From Candidatus Zipacnadia bacterium (GTDB lineage Bacteria; Armatimonadota; Zipacnadia; Zipacnadales; Zipacnadaceae), in NCBI GenBank assembly GCA_029821455.1, contig JALGTI010000094.1:1-10320 (forward strand): DNA of 10,320 bases. Reading direction: 5' to 3'. The notes below the pieces were generated by a model. That model was not told where the DNA came from. It did no database searches and saw nothing but the letters and a program-made list of their open reading frames with translations. Position numbers and translations under genes: made by a program. This document shows positions 1-6,009 of this stretch, piece by piece (position 1 is the stretch's first letter; the number at the start of each line of letters is the position of its first letter).

Positions 1-2
1 AG

Positions 3-110
3 CCACCGATTGACGAAGTGCGCGCAATGGACCTGACCATCCCAGGGCTGATCGCCCACCAGTCCGCGATGCAGCAGGGCAAATGGCTGGATGTCCCTTC
101 ATTAGCCTGA
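3..110 (+). CDS. Gfo/Idh/MocA-family oxidoreductase, C-terminal end only
   Basis: The window opens inside this gene. The frame from base 3 reads 35 codons to a TGA at 108-110. The tail contains AMDLTIPGLIAHQSAMQQGK followed by WLDVPSLA. This pattern, an (A)xDxTxPGLxAHxSAxxGGKWxDV end, is what I know from the C-termini of Gfo/Idh/MocA-type NAD(P)-dependent sugar or inositol dehydrogenases. These enzymes oxidise or reduce hydroxyl groups on carbohydrates in the cytoplasm. The nucleotide-binding and catalytic parts lie left of the window, so the family call rests on a short tail. The next gene starts 31 bp downstream on the same strand, so the two are probably co-transcribed. Confidence 0.6.
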   Translation, partial: PPIDEVRAMDLTIPGLIAHQSAMQQGKWLDVPSLA

Positions 111-129
111 AGCATTGCATCCTGTACAC

Positions 130-134
130 GGAGG
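130..134 (+). promoter_or_regulatory. Ribosome binding site selecting a TTG start at 142
   Basis: GGAGG at 130-134 lies 7 nt before TTG at 142-144. The protein then begins (M)THRDRVLTALHHQQPDHIPW, which matches the usual beginning of URO-D-like proteins. The in-frame ATG at 115 has no such site and lies only 4 nt after the preceding stop codon, so TTG is the better start. Confidence 0.7.
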
Positions 135-141
135 CGCCCAT

Positions 142-729
142 TTGACACACCGCGACCGCGTCCTGACCGCCCTGCATCACCAGCAGCCCGACCACATCCC
201 CTGGGACTACTGGGCCACCCCGGAGATTACTGAGCGACTGCTGCAGCATCTCGGCCTCGATGATAAGGAGGCCCTGCTGCGCCACTTTGACGTGGACCTG
301 CGCTACGTGACGGGCCCAGCATACGTGGGGCAGGAGTTCCGCCAACACGCGGATGGCAGCGTGGAAGACCTCTGGGGGGTGCACCGGCAGAAAAAGACCA
401 TCACAATCGCGGAGTATCAATGGACCTATAAGCATGTAGTGGACTCACCGCTGGCTGGGGCGGAAACGGTGGCGGATGTCGAGGCGTACCCGCGCTGGCC
501 GAGCGCTGACTGGTGGGACTATTCGCAGATGCGGGAACAATGCCTGACCCACGCGGGTTATGCAGTGGTCAACGCCGGCGACCGGCTCGACCGTACCGCC
601 CAACTCAAGCCGATGATGTATATCCGGGGCACGGAACAGACCTTCATTGATCTGAAGGCGAACCCCGACCTCGCCCAGGCCATTATCGAGCACATTCGCG
701 CCTACTTCCTGGAGTACGGCGGCTGCTGA
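142..729 (+). CDS. URO-D-like (uroporphyrinogen decarboxylase family) protein, N-terminal fragment of a frameshifted gene
   Basis: This is the first half of a URO-D/MtaA-superfamily TIM-barrel protein: 195 codons from TTG 142 to a premature TGA at 727-729. Recognisable parts are the THRDRVLTALHHQQPDHIPW opening, the segment DLWGVHRQKK, and the helix 'TFIDLKANPDLAQAIIEHIR'. It is probably not authentic HemE, because the arginine-rich substrate-binding opening of HemE (LRQAGRYLP) is missing. Members outside HemE include corrinoid methyltransferase partners (MtaA, CmuA) and many uncharacterised proteins encoded near sugar-metabolism genes. The second half follows in another frame at 746-1204. 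Joined, the two give about 350 residues, the normal family length. The broken gene may be inactive, or the break may be an assembly or read error. The substrate is unknown. Confidence 0.75.
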   Translation: MTHRDRVLTALHHQQPDHIPWDYWATPEITERLLQHLGLDDKEALLRHFDVDLRYVTGPAYVGQEFRQHADGSVEDLWGVHRQKKTITIAEYQWTYKHVVDSPLAGAETVADVEAYPRWPSADWWDYSQMREQCLTHAGYAVVNAGDRLDRTAQLKPMMYIRGTEQTFIDLKANPDLAQAIIEHIRAYFLEYGGC

Positions 730-745
730 TGTCATTGGCATTTTT

Positions 746-1204
746 ATGATGGGCGATGACTTCGGCACCCAGTCCGGGCCAATGATGGGTCTCGAGATGT
801 GGCGGAGGTTCTTCAAGCCCGGCTTTGCCGCCTACATTGAACTGGCCCACGAATACGGCCTGCCAGTCATGCACCACACCTGTGGCAGCGTGGTTGACCT
901 GATCCCCGATTTCATCGAGTGTGGTCTGGACATCCTGCAGTCACTTCAGCCCCAGGCGGCCGGGATGGACCTGGCCACGCTACACCGGGAATATGGCCGC
1001 GATCTGTGCTTCCACGGCGGGATAGACATCCAGGGAGTCTTGCCCCACGGCACGCCGCAGCAGGTCCGGGAGCACGTGCGTTCCCGCATCGAGGCTGCTG
1101 GCGATGAGGGTGGCTATATCCTCTGCACCGCCCACAATATCCAGCCCGATACACCGACTGAGAACGCTATCGCTCTGTTTGAAGCCTACCGCGAGTTCGC
1201 GTAG
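746..1204 (+). CDS. URO-D-like protein, C-terminal fragment of the same frameshifted gene
   Basis: This frame continues the protein at 142-729. Homology-like sequence begins before the first ATG, at about 725, reading ADVIGIFMMGDDFGTQSGPM. It carries the conserved MGDDFGTQ loop, the helix WRRFFKPGFAAYIELAHEYG, the zinc-type motif HHTCG (nucleotides about 872-886), then FHGGIDIQGVLPHGTP and the C-terminal ILCTAHNIQPDTP. In MtaA-type members, His-x-Cys plus a later Cys bind zinc. Here HTC and the Cys of LCTAHN are candidates, which is inference. The ATG at 746 is simply the first in frame and need not be a real initiation site. The TAG stop at 1202-1204 is 9 bp from the stop of the convergent gene, with no terminator visible between. 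Confidence 0.75.
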   Translation: MMGDDFGTQSGPMMGLEMWRRFFKPGFAAYIELAHEYGLPVMHHTCGSVVDLIPDFIECGLDILQSLQPQAAGMDLATLHREYGRDLCFHGGIDIQGVLPHGTPQQVREHVRSRIEAAGDEGGYILCTAHNIQPDTPTENAIALFEAYREFA

Positions 1205-1213
1205 GAACAGCGT

Positions 1214-2020
1214 TCAGAGACCAAATATCCGCTGGGCGTTCAGGCCGAGGATAAGGCGCTTGGCGTCATCACTGATGTCAGCCATCAGCACATAGCCCAG
1301 GCGCGGACGTGCATCGATGAATGGGATATCGGTGCCAAATAGTACCTTCTGCGCACCAATTTCGCTGACCATCCACTTCAGCATCCCGAAGACTACCATT
1401 GAACCGGCCATATCCAGGTAGATATTGTCGCGCTGGCGGGCCTCCTCCACTCGCGGCTCTGCGACCTCCCAGCCGTTGTGGGAGTGGGCGGCGATGAGGC
1501 TCATACGCGGATAGCGCTTGCTCAGCGCCAGCAGCGCACTCTGGCCCTCTATCGTCCCATCCCAGGCGTGACTGAGCACCGGCAGGCCCAGGTCATTGGC
1601 GTACTCGTACAGCGGGAAGTAGCGCGCATCCGTAGACTGTACCTTGTGAGATCCGGTGTGAATCTTGAAGCCATACAGCCTCCCCTGCGCTCGTAGACTT
1701 TCGGCTTGCGCCAGCGTCGGCTCCCACGGATAGCGCGGATTGTAGGTGAGATAAGGCAGGATACGGTCTGCATAGGCCTCATTAGCTGCGATCACCTGTT
1801 TATTGCCCTCAATATGGTCGGAAGCAATGGCCAGATGGGCGCTGGAAACCACCAGATCAATGCCCAACCGGTCCATCAAGCGCAGCATCGCCTCCGGACT
1901 GCCTTCTTCGGGCAGGTAGAACGCGCCCCACGGCCCCAAGTGGCCATGGATGTCAATAACAAGTTCATCCTTCAGGGCTTCGCCAAGCTGGCAGGCCTCC
2001 AAGAGACTGGAATTCGTCAT
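1214..2020 (-). CDS. Amidohydrolase-2 family metal-dependent hydrolase
   Basis: This 268-residue TIM-barrel hydrolase belongs to the amidohydrolase-2 group, which contains hydrolases, lactonases and decarboxylases acting on small cyclic acids. A full set of metal ligands is visible: the HxH pair in DIHGHLG (H25, H27), H151 in LSHAWDG, H179 in IAAHSHNG and D231 in FGTDIP. K119 in YGFKIHTG sits where some relatives carry a bridging lysine. The protein should therefore be catalytically competent, but the substrate cannot be read from the sequence. The ATG at 2020 follows directly on the TAG stop (2021-2023) of the upstream gene. GGAGGTG lies about 8 nt before it, inside the end of that gene, so translation is probably coupled. 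It is the last gene of the ROK/amidohydrolase group. Confidence 0.8.
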   Translation of the reverse strand: MTNSSLLEACQLGEALKDELVIDIHGHLGPWGAFYLPEEGSPEAMLRLMDRLGIDLVVSSAHLAIASDHIEGNKQVIAANEAYADRILPYLTYNPRYPWEPTLAQAESLRAQGRLYGFKIHTGSHKVQSTDARYFPLYEYANDLGLPVLSHAWDGTIEGQSALLALSKRYPRMSLIAAHSHNGWEVAEPRVEEARQRDNIYLDMAGSMVVFGMLKWMVSEIGAQKVLFGTDIPFIDARPRLGYVLMADISDDAKRLILGLNAQRIFGL

Positions 2021-2767
2021 CTAATGCTCACCTCCGAGGCCCAGTAGCCGCCGCATTGTGCCACCGGCCACCTTACCCTTTTCTTCGTCGGATAATTCAG
2101 CATAGGTCAGAAGCGCGAGCGGACTGGCGGGATCGAGAGTCGGCATATTGCTGCCGAAGACAATTCTTTCGCTCCCAAAGCATCGCGCGGCAGTCTCCAG
2201 TTGCCAGAAGCCGACGTAGGTGCTCAGGTCCACGTAGAGATTGTCATGCTGCTCCCAGAGCGCATAGAGATAGCGATCCTGGCGGTAGAAGACATTGAGC
2301 AAAATAATGGGCAGGTCGGGAAAGGCTTCCAAGGTCGGTTCAAGGTCACGCCAGTCCGTCTGGGTCAACTCCACTAGCAGTGGCACACCCTTCTCCTGCA
2401 AAGCTTCTAGCAGGCTGCCCATATTCCACCGCGTCAGGCGGAACTGCTGCAGCGCCGGGAAGATCCGAACAGCCCCGTGCCTCTCGCGGGCCATTGCTGC
2501 CAGTCCCTGCGGGTCCATCTCGCCCGTGGCTGCCGGCAGGCCAGCAAAGCACGGATACAGCCGCGCGTGGCCATCAATCTCCTCCAGCAGCGTGGCATTA
2601 CCGTCAATCGGGTGCCATTCTTCCGACCAGATATGGCAAGCCAGCGCCTCATTGATGCCTACCCGCTCCATCTCCACCAGCAGTTCGTCCACCGTATAGA
2701 TAGAGACCGGGCCCGGCGCAGAGCGCGTGCCGATGCGGACGTTACAATCAAAGATGTCCAACTTCAA
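2021..2767 (-). CDS. Amidohydrolase-2-like protein lacking the metal-binding residues
   Basis: This is a 248-residue protein. The start is a TTG at 2767, with GGAGG 8 nt upstream. It has the shape of an amidohydrolase-2 TIM barrel: an opening KLDIFDCNVRIG, a regulatory helix around EMERVGINEAL, the middle strand VPLLVELTQTDW, DNLYVDLSTYVG, and a final FGSNMPTLDPASP followed by helices ending in RRLLGL. Compared with its neighbour, every metal ligand is replaced: HxH becomes N9-x-R11, the middle His is in VELTQ, the second strand His is N158 (ILLNVFYR), and the final FGTD is FGSN (N207). It is probably not a metal hydrolase. It may be a structural or regulatory partner of the intact protein encoded immediately downstream. 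A divergent TIM-barrel enzyme of another mechanism is the alternative. Confidence 0.7.
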   Translation of the reverse strand: MKLDIFDCNVRIGTRSAPGPVSIYTVDELLVEMERVGINEALACHIWSEEWHPIDGNATLLEEIDGHARLYPCFAGLPAATGEMDPQGLAAMARERHGAVRIFPALQQFRLTRWNMGSLLEALQEKGVPLLVELTQTDWRDLEPTLEAFPDLPIILLNVFYRQDRYLYALWEQHDNLYVDLSTYVGFWQLETAARCFGSERIVFGSNMPTLDPASPLALLTYAELSDEEKGKVAGGTMRRLLGLGGEH

Positions 2768-2804
2768 GGTAGTCGCCTCCTGCTGTAAGCACCGTCAAGG
2801 AACC

Positions 2805-2819
2805 CCGCGTTATACGCGG
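2805..2819. other. Small perfect hairpin in the intergenic gap
   Basis: CCGCGT-TAT-ACGCGG is a 6-bp inverted repeat with a 3-nt loop, in the 81-bp gap (2768-2848) between the ROK-like gene and the metal-ligand-less amidohydrolase. It has no T-tract on either side. It may be an mRNA processing or stabilising hairpin, an operator, or chance in G+C-rich DNA. The rest of the gap shows only the ribosome binding site of the downstream gene. Confidence 0.3.
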
Positions 2820-2848
2820 CGGGCTAATTACTCGGCTGCAGAGCGTTG

Positions 2849-4246
2849 TCAGTCCAGGCTCGGCAAGCTGGCCGCCGCCACTGCCTGCCCTACGCGACGA
2901 CTCGATTCGTCTGGCAAGTGAAGGGCTATCTGCTCGTGCAGCTCCGGGAACTCACGTGCCAGCACGTCCTGTGCCCGGTTCAGGATGATGTGCCCGCCCT
3001 CGCCGCTCGTCACGCGGCCAAGAATCAAGACATGCCGCAGGTCGTAGAAGTCGGCGTAATGGGCAATCGTGTAGCCAAGCCACACGCCGATGGTCTCGAA
3101 GATCGGCGGGACTCGCTCATCGCCCTCCGCCATCAAATCCTGCACAACCTTGAGCTGCTCGGCTGGCATCAGCGACTCATCCAGTGTTATACCTGCCGCC
3201 GGCGCGAGCCGAATCACCCCGGTCTGGCAGAAGTACTGCACCCCGCAGCCCCGGTCACCGGACCACTCATCCACAGGCGCGTCCAGATGATAATCAAACG
3301 GCGCGAACGCCAACTCATTCAGCCAGCCAGTGATGTTTCCGTCCATCGTCACGTAGCCGCCGGCCTCGCTGGAGCCCATTGCGATCCCCAGCACGCCGTT
3401 GTCCTCCAGGTCCATTGAGCCAGCCAGAGCCGTCACCTCGCCATCATTGACCACCCGCAGCGGCACGCCCCACTCCTGTCCCATTTTCACGAACATATCC
3501 TTGATATGCGCGTCGAATATCTCCTTGGGGATGCCCCGAAACAGCGAGGCGATGAGCACCCGGTCGTTGATCCAGACCCCGGCCGCGCTGCCCCCGATAG
3601 CATCCACTCTCGGCAGATACTCAGCCGCCTTCTTCAGTGCGGCATTGACATGCTCATAGTGATAGTTGGGGTCGCTTTGCTCGCGGGGCTGCCAGGGGAA
3701 CTCCTCGCTGTAGACAGCCTCGCCCTCCAGTACCGCGCTGACCTTGTAGTCGCTGGCCCCCAGGTCAAATCCTAACCGGCAGCCATCCAGGTGCCGCCCC
3801 AGCGGCATCGTCGTCTCCCTGGTATCCGGCACCTGCTCTGCCTCTGTCACTTCGACGGTAAATGGGTTCTCATAGACCCCACCCATAAAGTCGAAGTCAA
3901 AGGCACGCTCGCCATCGGCCGAGTAAACCGCCTTAATGTGTTCGCCGATGGCCTGCGGGCCGCCGACCATCACCTTCCACCCACCACGCTGCCACAGCAG
4001 AAACTTCACCAGCCGCTCAGCGTACGGGAGGTTCGCAGCGAAGCGGTCGGAGCCATCGCCGAACACTTCCGTCTCGAACGTCGAAATCGAGCCATCTCCG
4101 CGCTCCAGCCCAATCCGCAGCGGCACGGCCTCCCCGGATGCACGCACCTCGTCAAGGAACGCGCGATTGGCCAGTACAGCCGGCCGGAAGCTGTCATCAA
4201 GCGGTGGAGTAGTCGGCGGTTCAATCAGTTTGAATGCGTCGTTCAT
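2849..4246 (-). CDS. ROK/ASKHA-fold sugar-kinase-like protein with extra N-terminal domain
   Basis: This is a 465-residue protein with an ATG start behind a purine-rich GAGGGTGAGGGAGA. Residues about 1-153 form a region I cannot assign. From residue 157 an ASKHA fold begins: phosphate-1 loop GFDLGASDYKVSAV (D161), the segment AIGGSAAGVWINDR, the ND pair in VVNDGEVTALAGS (267-268) matching the END(A) site of ROK kinases, phosphate-2-like GIAMGSSEAGGYV (287-299), and LILGRVTSGEGG (407-418) in the adenosine position. The CxCGxxGCxE zinc motif of typical ROK proteins is not present in order. Only WSGDRGCGVQYFC appears. Typical ROK proteins are about 300 residues, so this one is long. It is probably a sugar or polyol kinase, or a sugar-sensing relative. 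No DNA-binding helix-turn-helix was recognised. It is the first gene of the group that includes the two amidohydrolase-like genes. Confidence 0.6.
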   Translation of the reverse strand: MNDAFKLIEPPTTPPLDDSFRPAVLANRAFLDEVRASGEAVPLRIGLERGDGSISTFETEVFGDGSDRFAANLPYAERLVKFLLWQRGGWKVMVGGPQAIGEHIKAVYSADGERAFDFDFMGGVYENPFTVEVTEAEQVPDTRETTMPLGRHLDGCRLGFDLGASDYKVSAVLEGEAVYSEEFPWQPREQSDPNYHYEHVNAALKKAAEYLPRVDAIGGSAAGVWINDRVLIASLFRGIPKEIFDAHIKDMFVKMGQEWGVPLRVVNDGEVTALAGSMDLEDNGVLGIAMGSSEAGGYVTMDGNITGWLNELAFAPFDYHLDAPVDEWSGDRGCGVQYFCQTGVIRLAPAAGITLDESLMPAEQLKVVQDLMAEGDERVPPIFETIGVWLGYTIAHYADFYDLRHVLILGRVTSGEGGHIILNRAQDVLAREFPELHEQIALHLPDESSRRVGQAVAAASLPSLD

Positions 4247-4438
4247 TCTCCCTCACCCTCTGATAGTGTGCCCACCTGCTCGCCTCAGGCGATTGACACC
4301 GGTGCACCAGCAGTGGTCACCTGACTGTATGGGAAAATGGTATTCGCTGCCAGACGGGGAATTCCCTTCAGATGAAGTGCGACATTGCGTCGTGCGTACG
4401 ACAGCCATCCCACCTTCGCGGGCTAGGGCCTGCTACGG

Positions 4439-4460
4439 TGGACAAGCCCTGCCTGTCGCC
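4439..4460. repeat. Degenerate copy of the GGACAGGCA hairpin repeat
   Basis: TGGACAAGCC then CTGCCTGTCGCC resembles the intact element 24 bp further on, but its arms carry mismatches (GGACAAGCC against GCCTGTCGCC). It is probably an eroded or partial copy. It could also be chance similarity in a region biased toward such words. Confidence 0.45.
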
Positions 4461-4482
4461 TCTAGCTTGCCACGTAACGACA

Positions 4483-4508
4483 TGGACAGGCAAGGCTGCC
4501 TGTCCTAC
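4483..4508 (-). repeat. GGACAGGCA/TGCCTGTCC dispersed palindromic repeat, copy 1
   Basis: A perfect 9-bp inverted repeat, GGACAGGCA (4484-4492) and TGCCTGTCC (4497-4505), surrounds a 4-nt loop AGGC. Its 26 bp match the reverse complement of 7252-7277 at 25 positions. It lies about 9 bp past the deoC stop codon, so the transcript would fold here. No T-tract follows on the minus strand, so it is not a standard intrinsic terminator. A REP-like or non-autonomous mobile repeat is the likeliest reading. Confidence 0.8.
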
Positions 4509-4516
4509 GGCAGCGG

Positions 4517-5212
4517 CTACCGGCCGCCCCGCTGCAATCCCTGGGCTATCGCCGCCGTGCTGCTGGTGCCGATACGGCTAGCCCCAGCCTCCAACATCAT
4601 CACTACATCATCCAGGCTCCTGATGCCGCCGGCTGCCTTCACACCGACTTCCGGCGGGGCCAACTCTCGCATCAGGGCCACGTCTTCAGTTGTCGCTTCA
4701 CCAGGCCCGAAGCCAGTTGAGGTCTTCACGAAGTCCACGCCGGCCTCTACTGCGGTCATCACCGCCGTGCGCTTTTCCGCCTCGGTCAGATAGCACATCT
4801 CCAGAATGGCCTTGACCACGATGCATTCAACACCAACCACCTCAGCAGCTTCCACCGACGTGTCCACCACGCCCTGTATGTCGTCCCTGACCAGTTCCAG
4901 GTCGCCGGACTTCAGCGCCCCAATGTTGATGACCATATCCAACTCGCGTGCCCCATCGAGCACCGCGTTGTATGCCTCTCCCGCCTTCACGCGCGGGGTT
5001 GTGGCCCCCAGAGGAAACCCGATAGCTGCGCCGGCCGGCACGCCGCTTTCGTGCAGATGCTGGGCCGCAAGCTCCACCCAGCAGGAATTGATACACACCG
5101 CCGCCACACCATACCGAGCGCCAAGCTCGCACGCCCTGATCACATCGTCAGCAGTTGCATCCGGTTTCAGGACACTGTGGTCAATAAGACCCAGTATCTC
5201 TTCTGGTCTCAT
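4517..5212 (-). CDS. deoC: Deoxyribose-phosphate aldolase
   Basis: DERA cleaves 2-deoxy-D-ribose 5-phosphate to glyceraldehyde 3-phosphate and acetaldehyde in deoxynucleoside breakdown. The 231-residue length is normal. Catalytic residues are all visible: D92 in ELDMVINIG, the Schiff-base lysine K163 in VDFVKTSTGF, and K192 in VGVKAAGGIR. The opening IDHSVLKPDAT and the phosphate-binding end SRIGTSS also fit. Its ATG at 5212 overlaps the trpA stop as ATGA, so it is translated as the last gene of the trp operon. This is an unusual position for a nucleoside catabolic gene, since DeoC normally sits with deoxyribonucleoside genes. The annotation as an active aldolase is strong. The reason for the pairing with tryptophan synthesis is not visible. 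Confidence 0.93.
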   Translation of the reverse strand: MRPEEILGLIDHSVLKPDATADDVIRACELGARYGVAAVCINSCWVELAAQHLHESGVPAGAAIGFPLGATTPRVKAGEAYNAVLDGARELDMVINIGALKSGDLELVRDDIQGVVDTSVEAAEVVGVECIVVKAILEMCYLTEAEKRTAVMTAVEAGVDFVKTSTGFGPGEATTEDVALMRELAPPEVGVKAAGGIRSLDDVVMMLEAGASRIGTSSTAAIAQGLQRGGR

Positions 5213-6009
5213 TCCGTCTTCGTCCCCTCTGCTAGGTGTCCGACAAACCGCCCGACCGCAGGCACAATCGCTCCTTCGTCTGTTTGCTCGGCGATGACCC
5301 TTACCATTGCACTGCCGACAACCGCCCCATCAGCCACCCGGCACACCGCCCGCACCTGTTCGGGTGTGCTGATGCCGAATCCTATCACAACCGGCCTCTC
5401 GGTATGCTCGCGGATGTTTTCGACAAGTTCTGGCAGGCCTTTGGGCAAGTCGTCGCGCTCCCCTGTTGTGCCCGGACGAGAGACAGCGTATACGAAGGCC
5501 GAGGTGCGCTGCGTTGCCTCGGGGATGCGTTCCGGGCGTGTGGTCGGGGCGACCAGGAACACCGTACCCAGGTCCCGCGCCTCACAATGCGCTACCCATT
5601 CGTCGCTTTCCTCCGGCGGCAGGTCCGAAACCAGCACCGCATCCACGCCGGCCTGGACAGCCCACTCAGCAAACGCCTCCTGCCCGAACTGCAGGATAGG
5701 ATTATAGCAGGTCATTATCACCAGCGGCACGTCACAGCGCTCACGGATACGCGCCGCTGTATCCAGCACACCTGCCACCTTAGTTCCCACCTTCAGAGCA
5801 CGCTGGCCAGCCGCCTGGATCACTGGCCCATCGGCAATCGGATCAGAATACGGGATGCCCAGCTCCACGATGTCAGCGCCGGCCTCCGCTGCGGCCACCA
5901 CAATATCCTCAGTCGCCTCTAAATTGGGGTCCCCGGCACAGACGTAGATGACCAACACGCCCCGTCCCTCTGCCCTGGCTGTCTCGAAGACGGCTGTGAT
6001 GCGCCTCAC
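5209..6009 (-). CDS. trpA: Tryptophan synthase alpha subunit
   Basis: TrpA cleaves indole-3-glycerol phosphate to indole and glyceraldehyde 3-phosphate and passes indole through a tunnel to TrpB. The protein is 266 residues, the family norm. The two catalytic acids are in place: E49 in DIVELGIPYSDP and D60 in IADGPV, at the same numbers as in the E. coli enzyme. AGDPN, the loop VSRPGTTGER and the phosphate-binding stretch VIGFGISTPEQV then GAVVGSAMV are also present. The start is a GTG at 6009 that overlaps the TGA of trpB as GTGA, implying translational coupling that would help keep the subunits in 1:1 ratio. The stop overlaps the deoC ATG. Confidence 0.96.
   Translation of the reverse strand: MRRITAVFETARAEGRGVLVIYVCAGDPNLEATEDIVVAAAEAGADIVELGIPYSDPIADGPVIQAAGQRALKVGTKVAGVLDTAARIRERCDVPLVIMTCYNPILQFGQEAFAEWAVQAGVDAVLVSDLPPEESDEWVAHCEARDLGTVFLVAPTTRPERIPEATQRTSAFVYAVSRPGTTGERDDLPKGLPELVENIREHTERPVVIGFGISTPEQVRAVCRVADGAVVGSAMVRVIAEQTDEGAIVPAVGRFVGHLAEGTKTE

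Larger units (their letters stand above)
4247..4516. other. Intergenic region between deoC and the ROK-like gene
   Basis: This 270-bp gap should hold the promoter of the ROK/amidohydrolase group (minus strand), but I could not fix -35/-10 boxes with confidence. Visible signals are a 10-bp palindrome GGGAATTCCC at 4357-4366, overlapping short palindromes CACCGGTG (4297-4304) and GGTGCACC (4301-4308), and near the deoC end two copies of a dispersed hairpin repeat, listed separately. The frames open across it on the plus strand are translations of the repeat DNA and show no family features. Confidence 0.5.

Noticed and set aside
115..141. ATG at 115 as start of the URO-D-like gene
   Set aside because: It lies 4 nt after the preceding stop with no ribosome binding site. 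The TTG at 142 has GGAGG at 7 nt and matches the family's N-terminus.
724..730. Programmed +1 frameshift at TGC-TGA-T in the URO-D-like gene
   Set aside because: It superficially recalls prfB (a slip at UGA), but the P-site codon UGC would re-pair poorly in +1, the upstream GGAG (711-714) is not at the close spacing used in prfB, and family residues seem to be missing at the junction. A mutation or sequence error is simpler.
1205..1213. Bidirectional terminator between the convergent URO-D-like and amidohydrolase genes
   Set aside because: Only 9 bp separate the stops, and no inverted repeat with T-runs is visible there.
4321..4516. Open frames across the deoC/ROK gap on the plus strand
   Set aside because: They read through repeats (for example MDRQGCLSYG from the GGACAGGCA element), overlap well-supported minus-strand genes, and show no family motifs.
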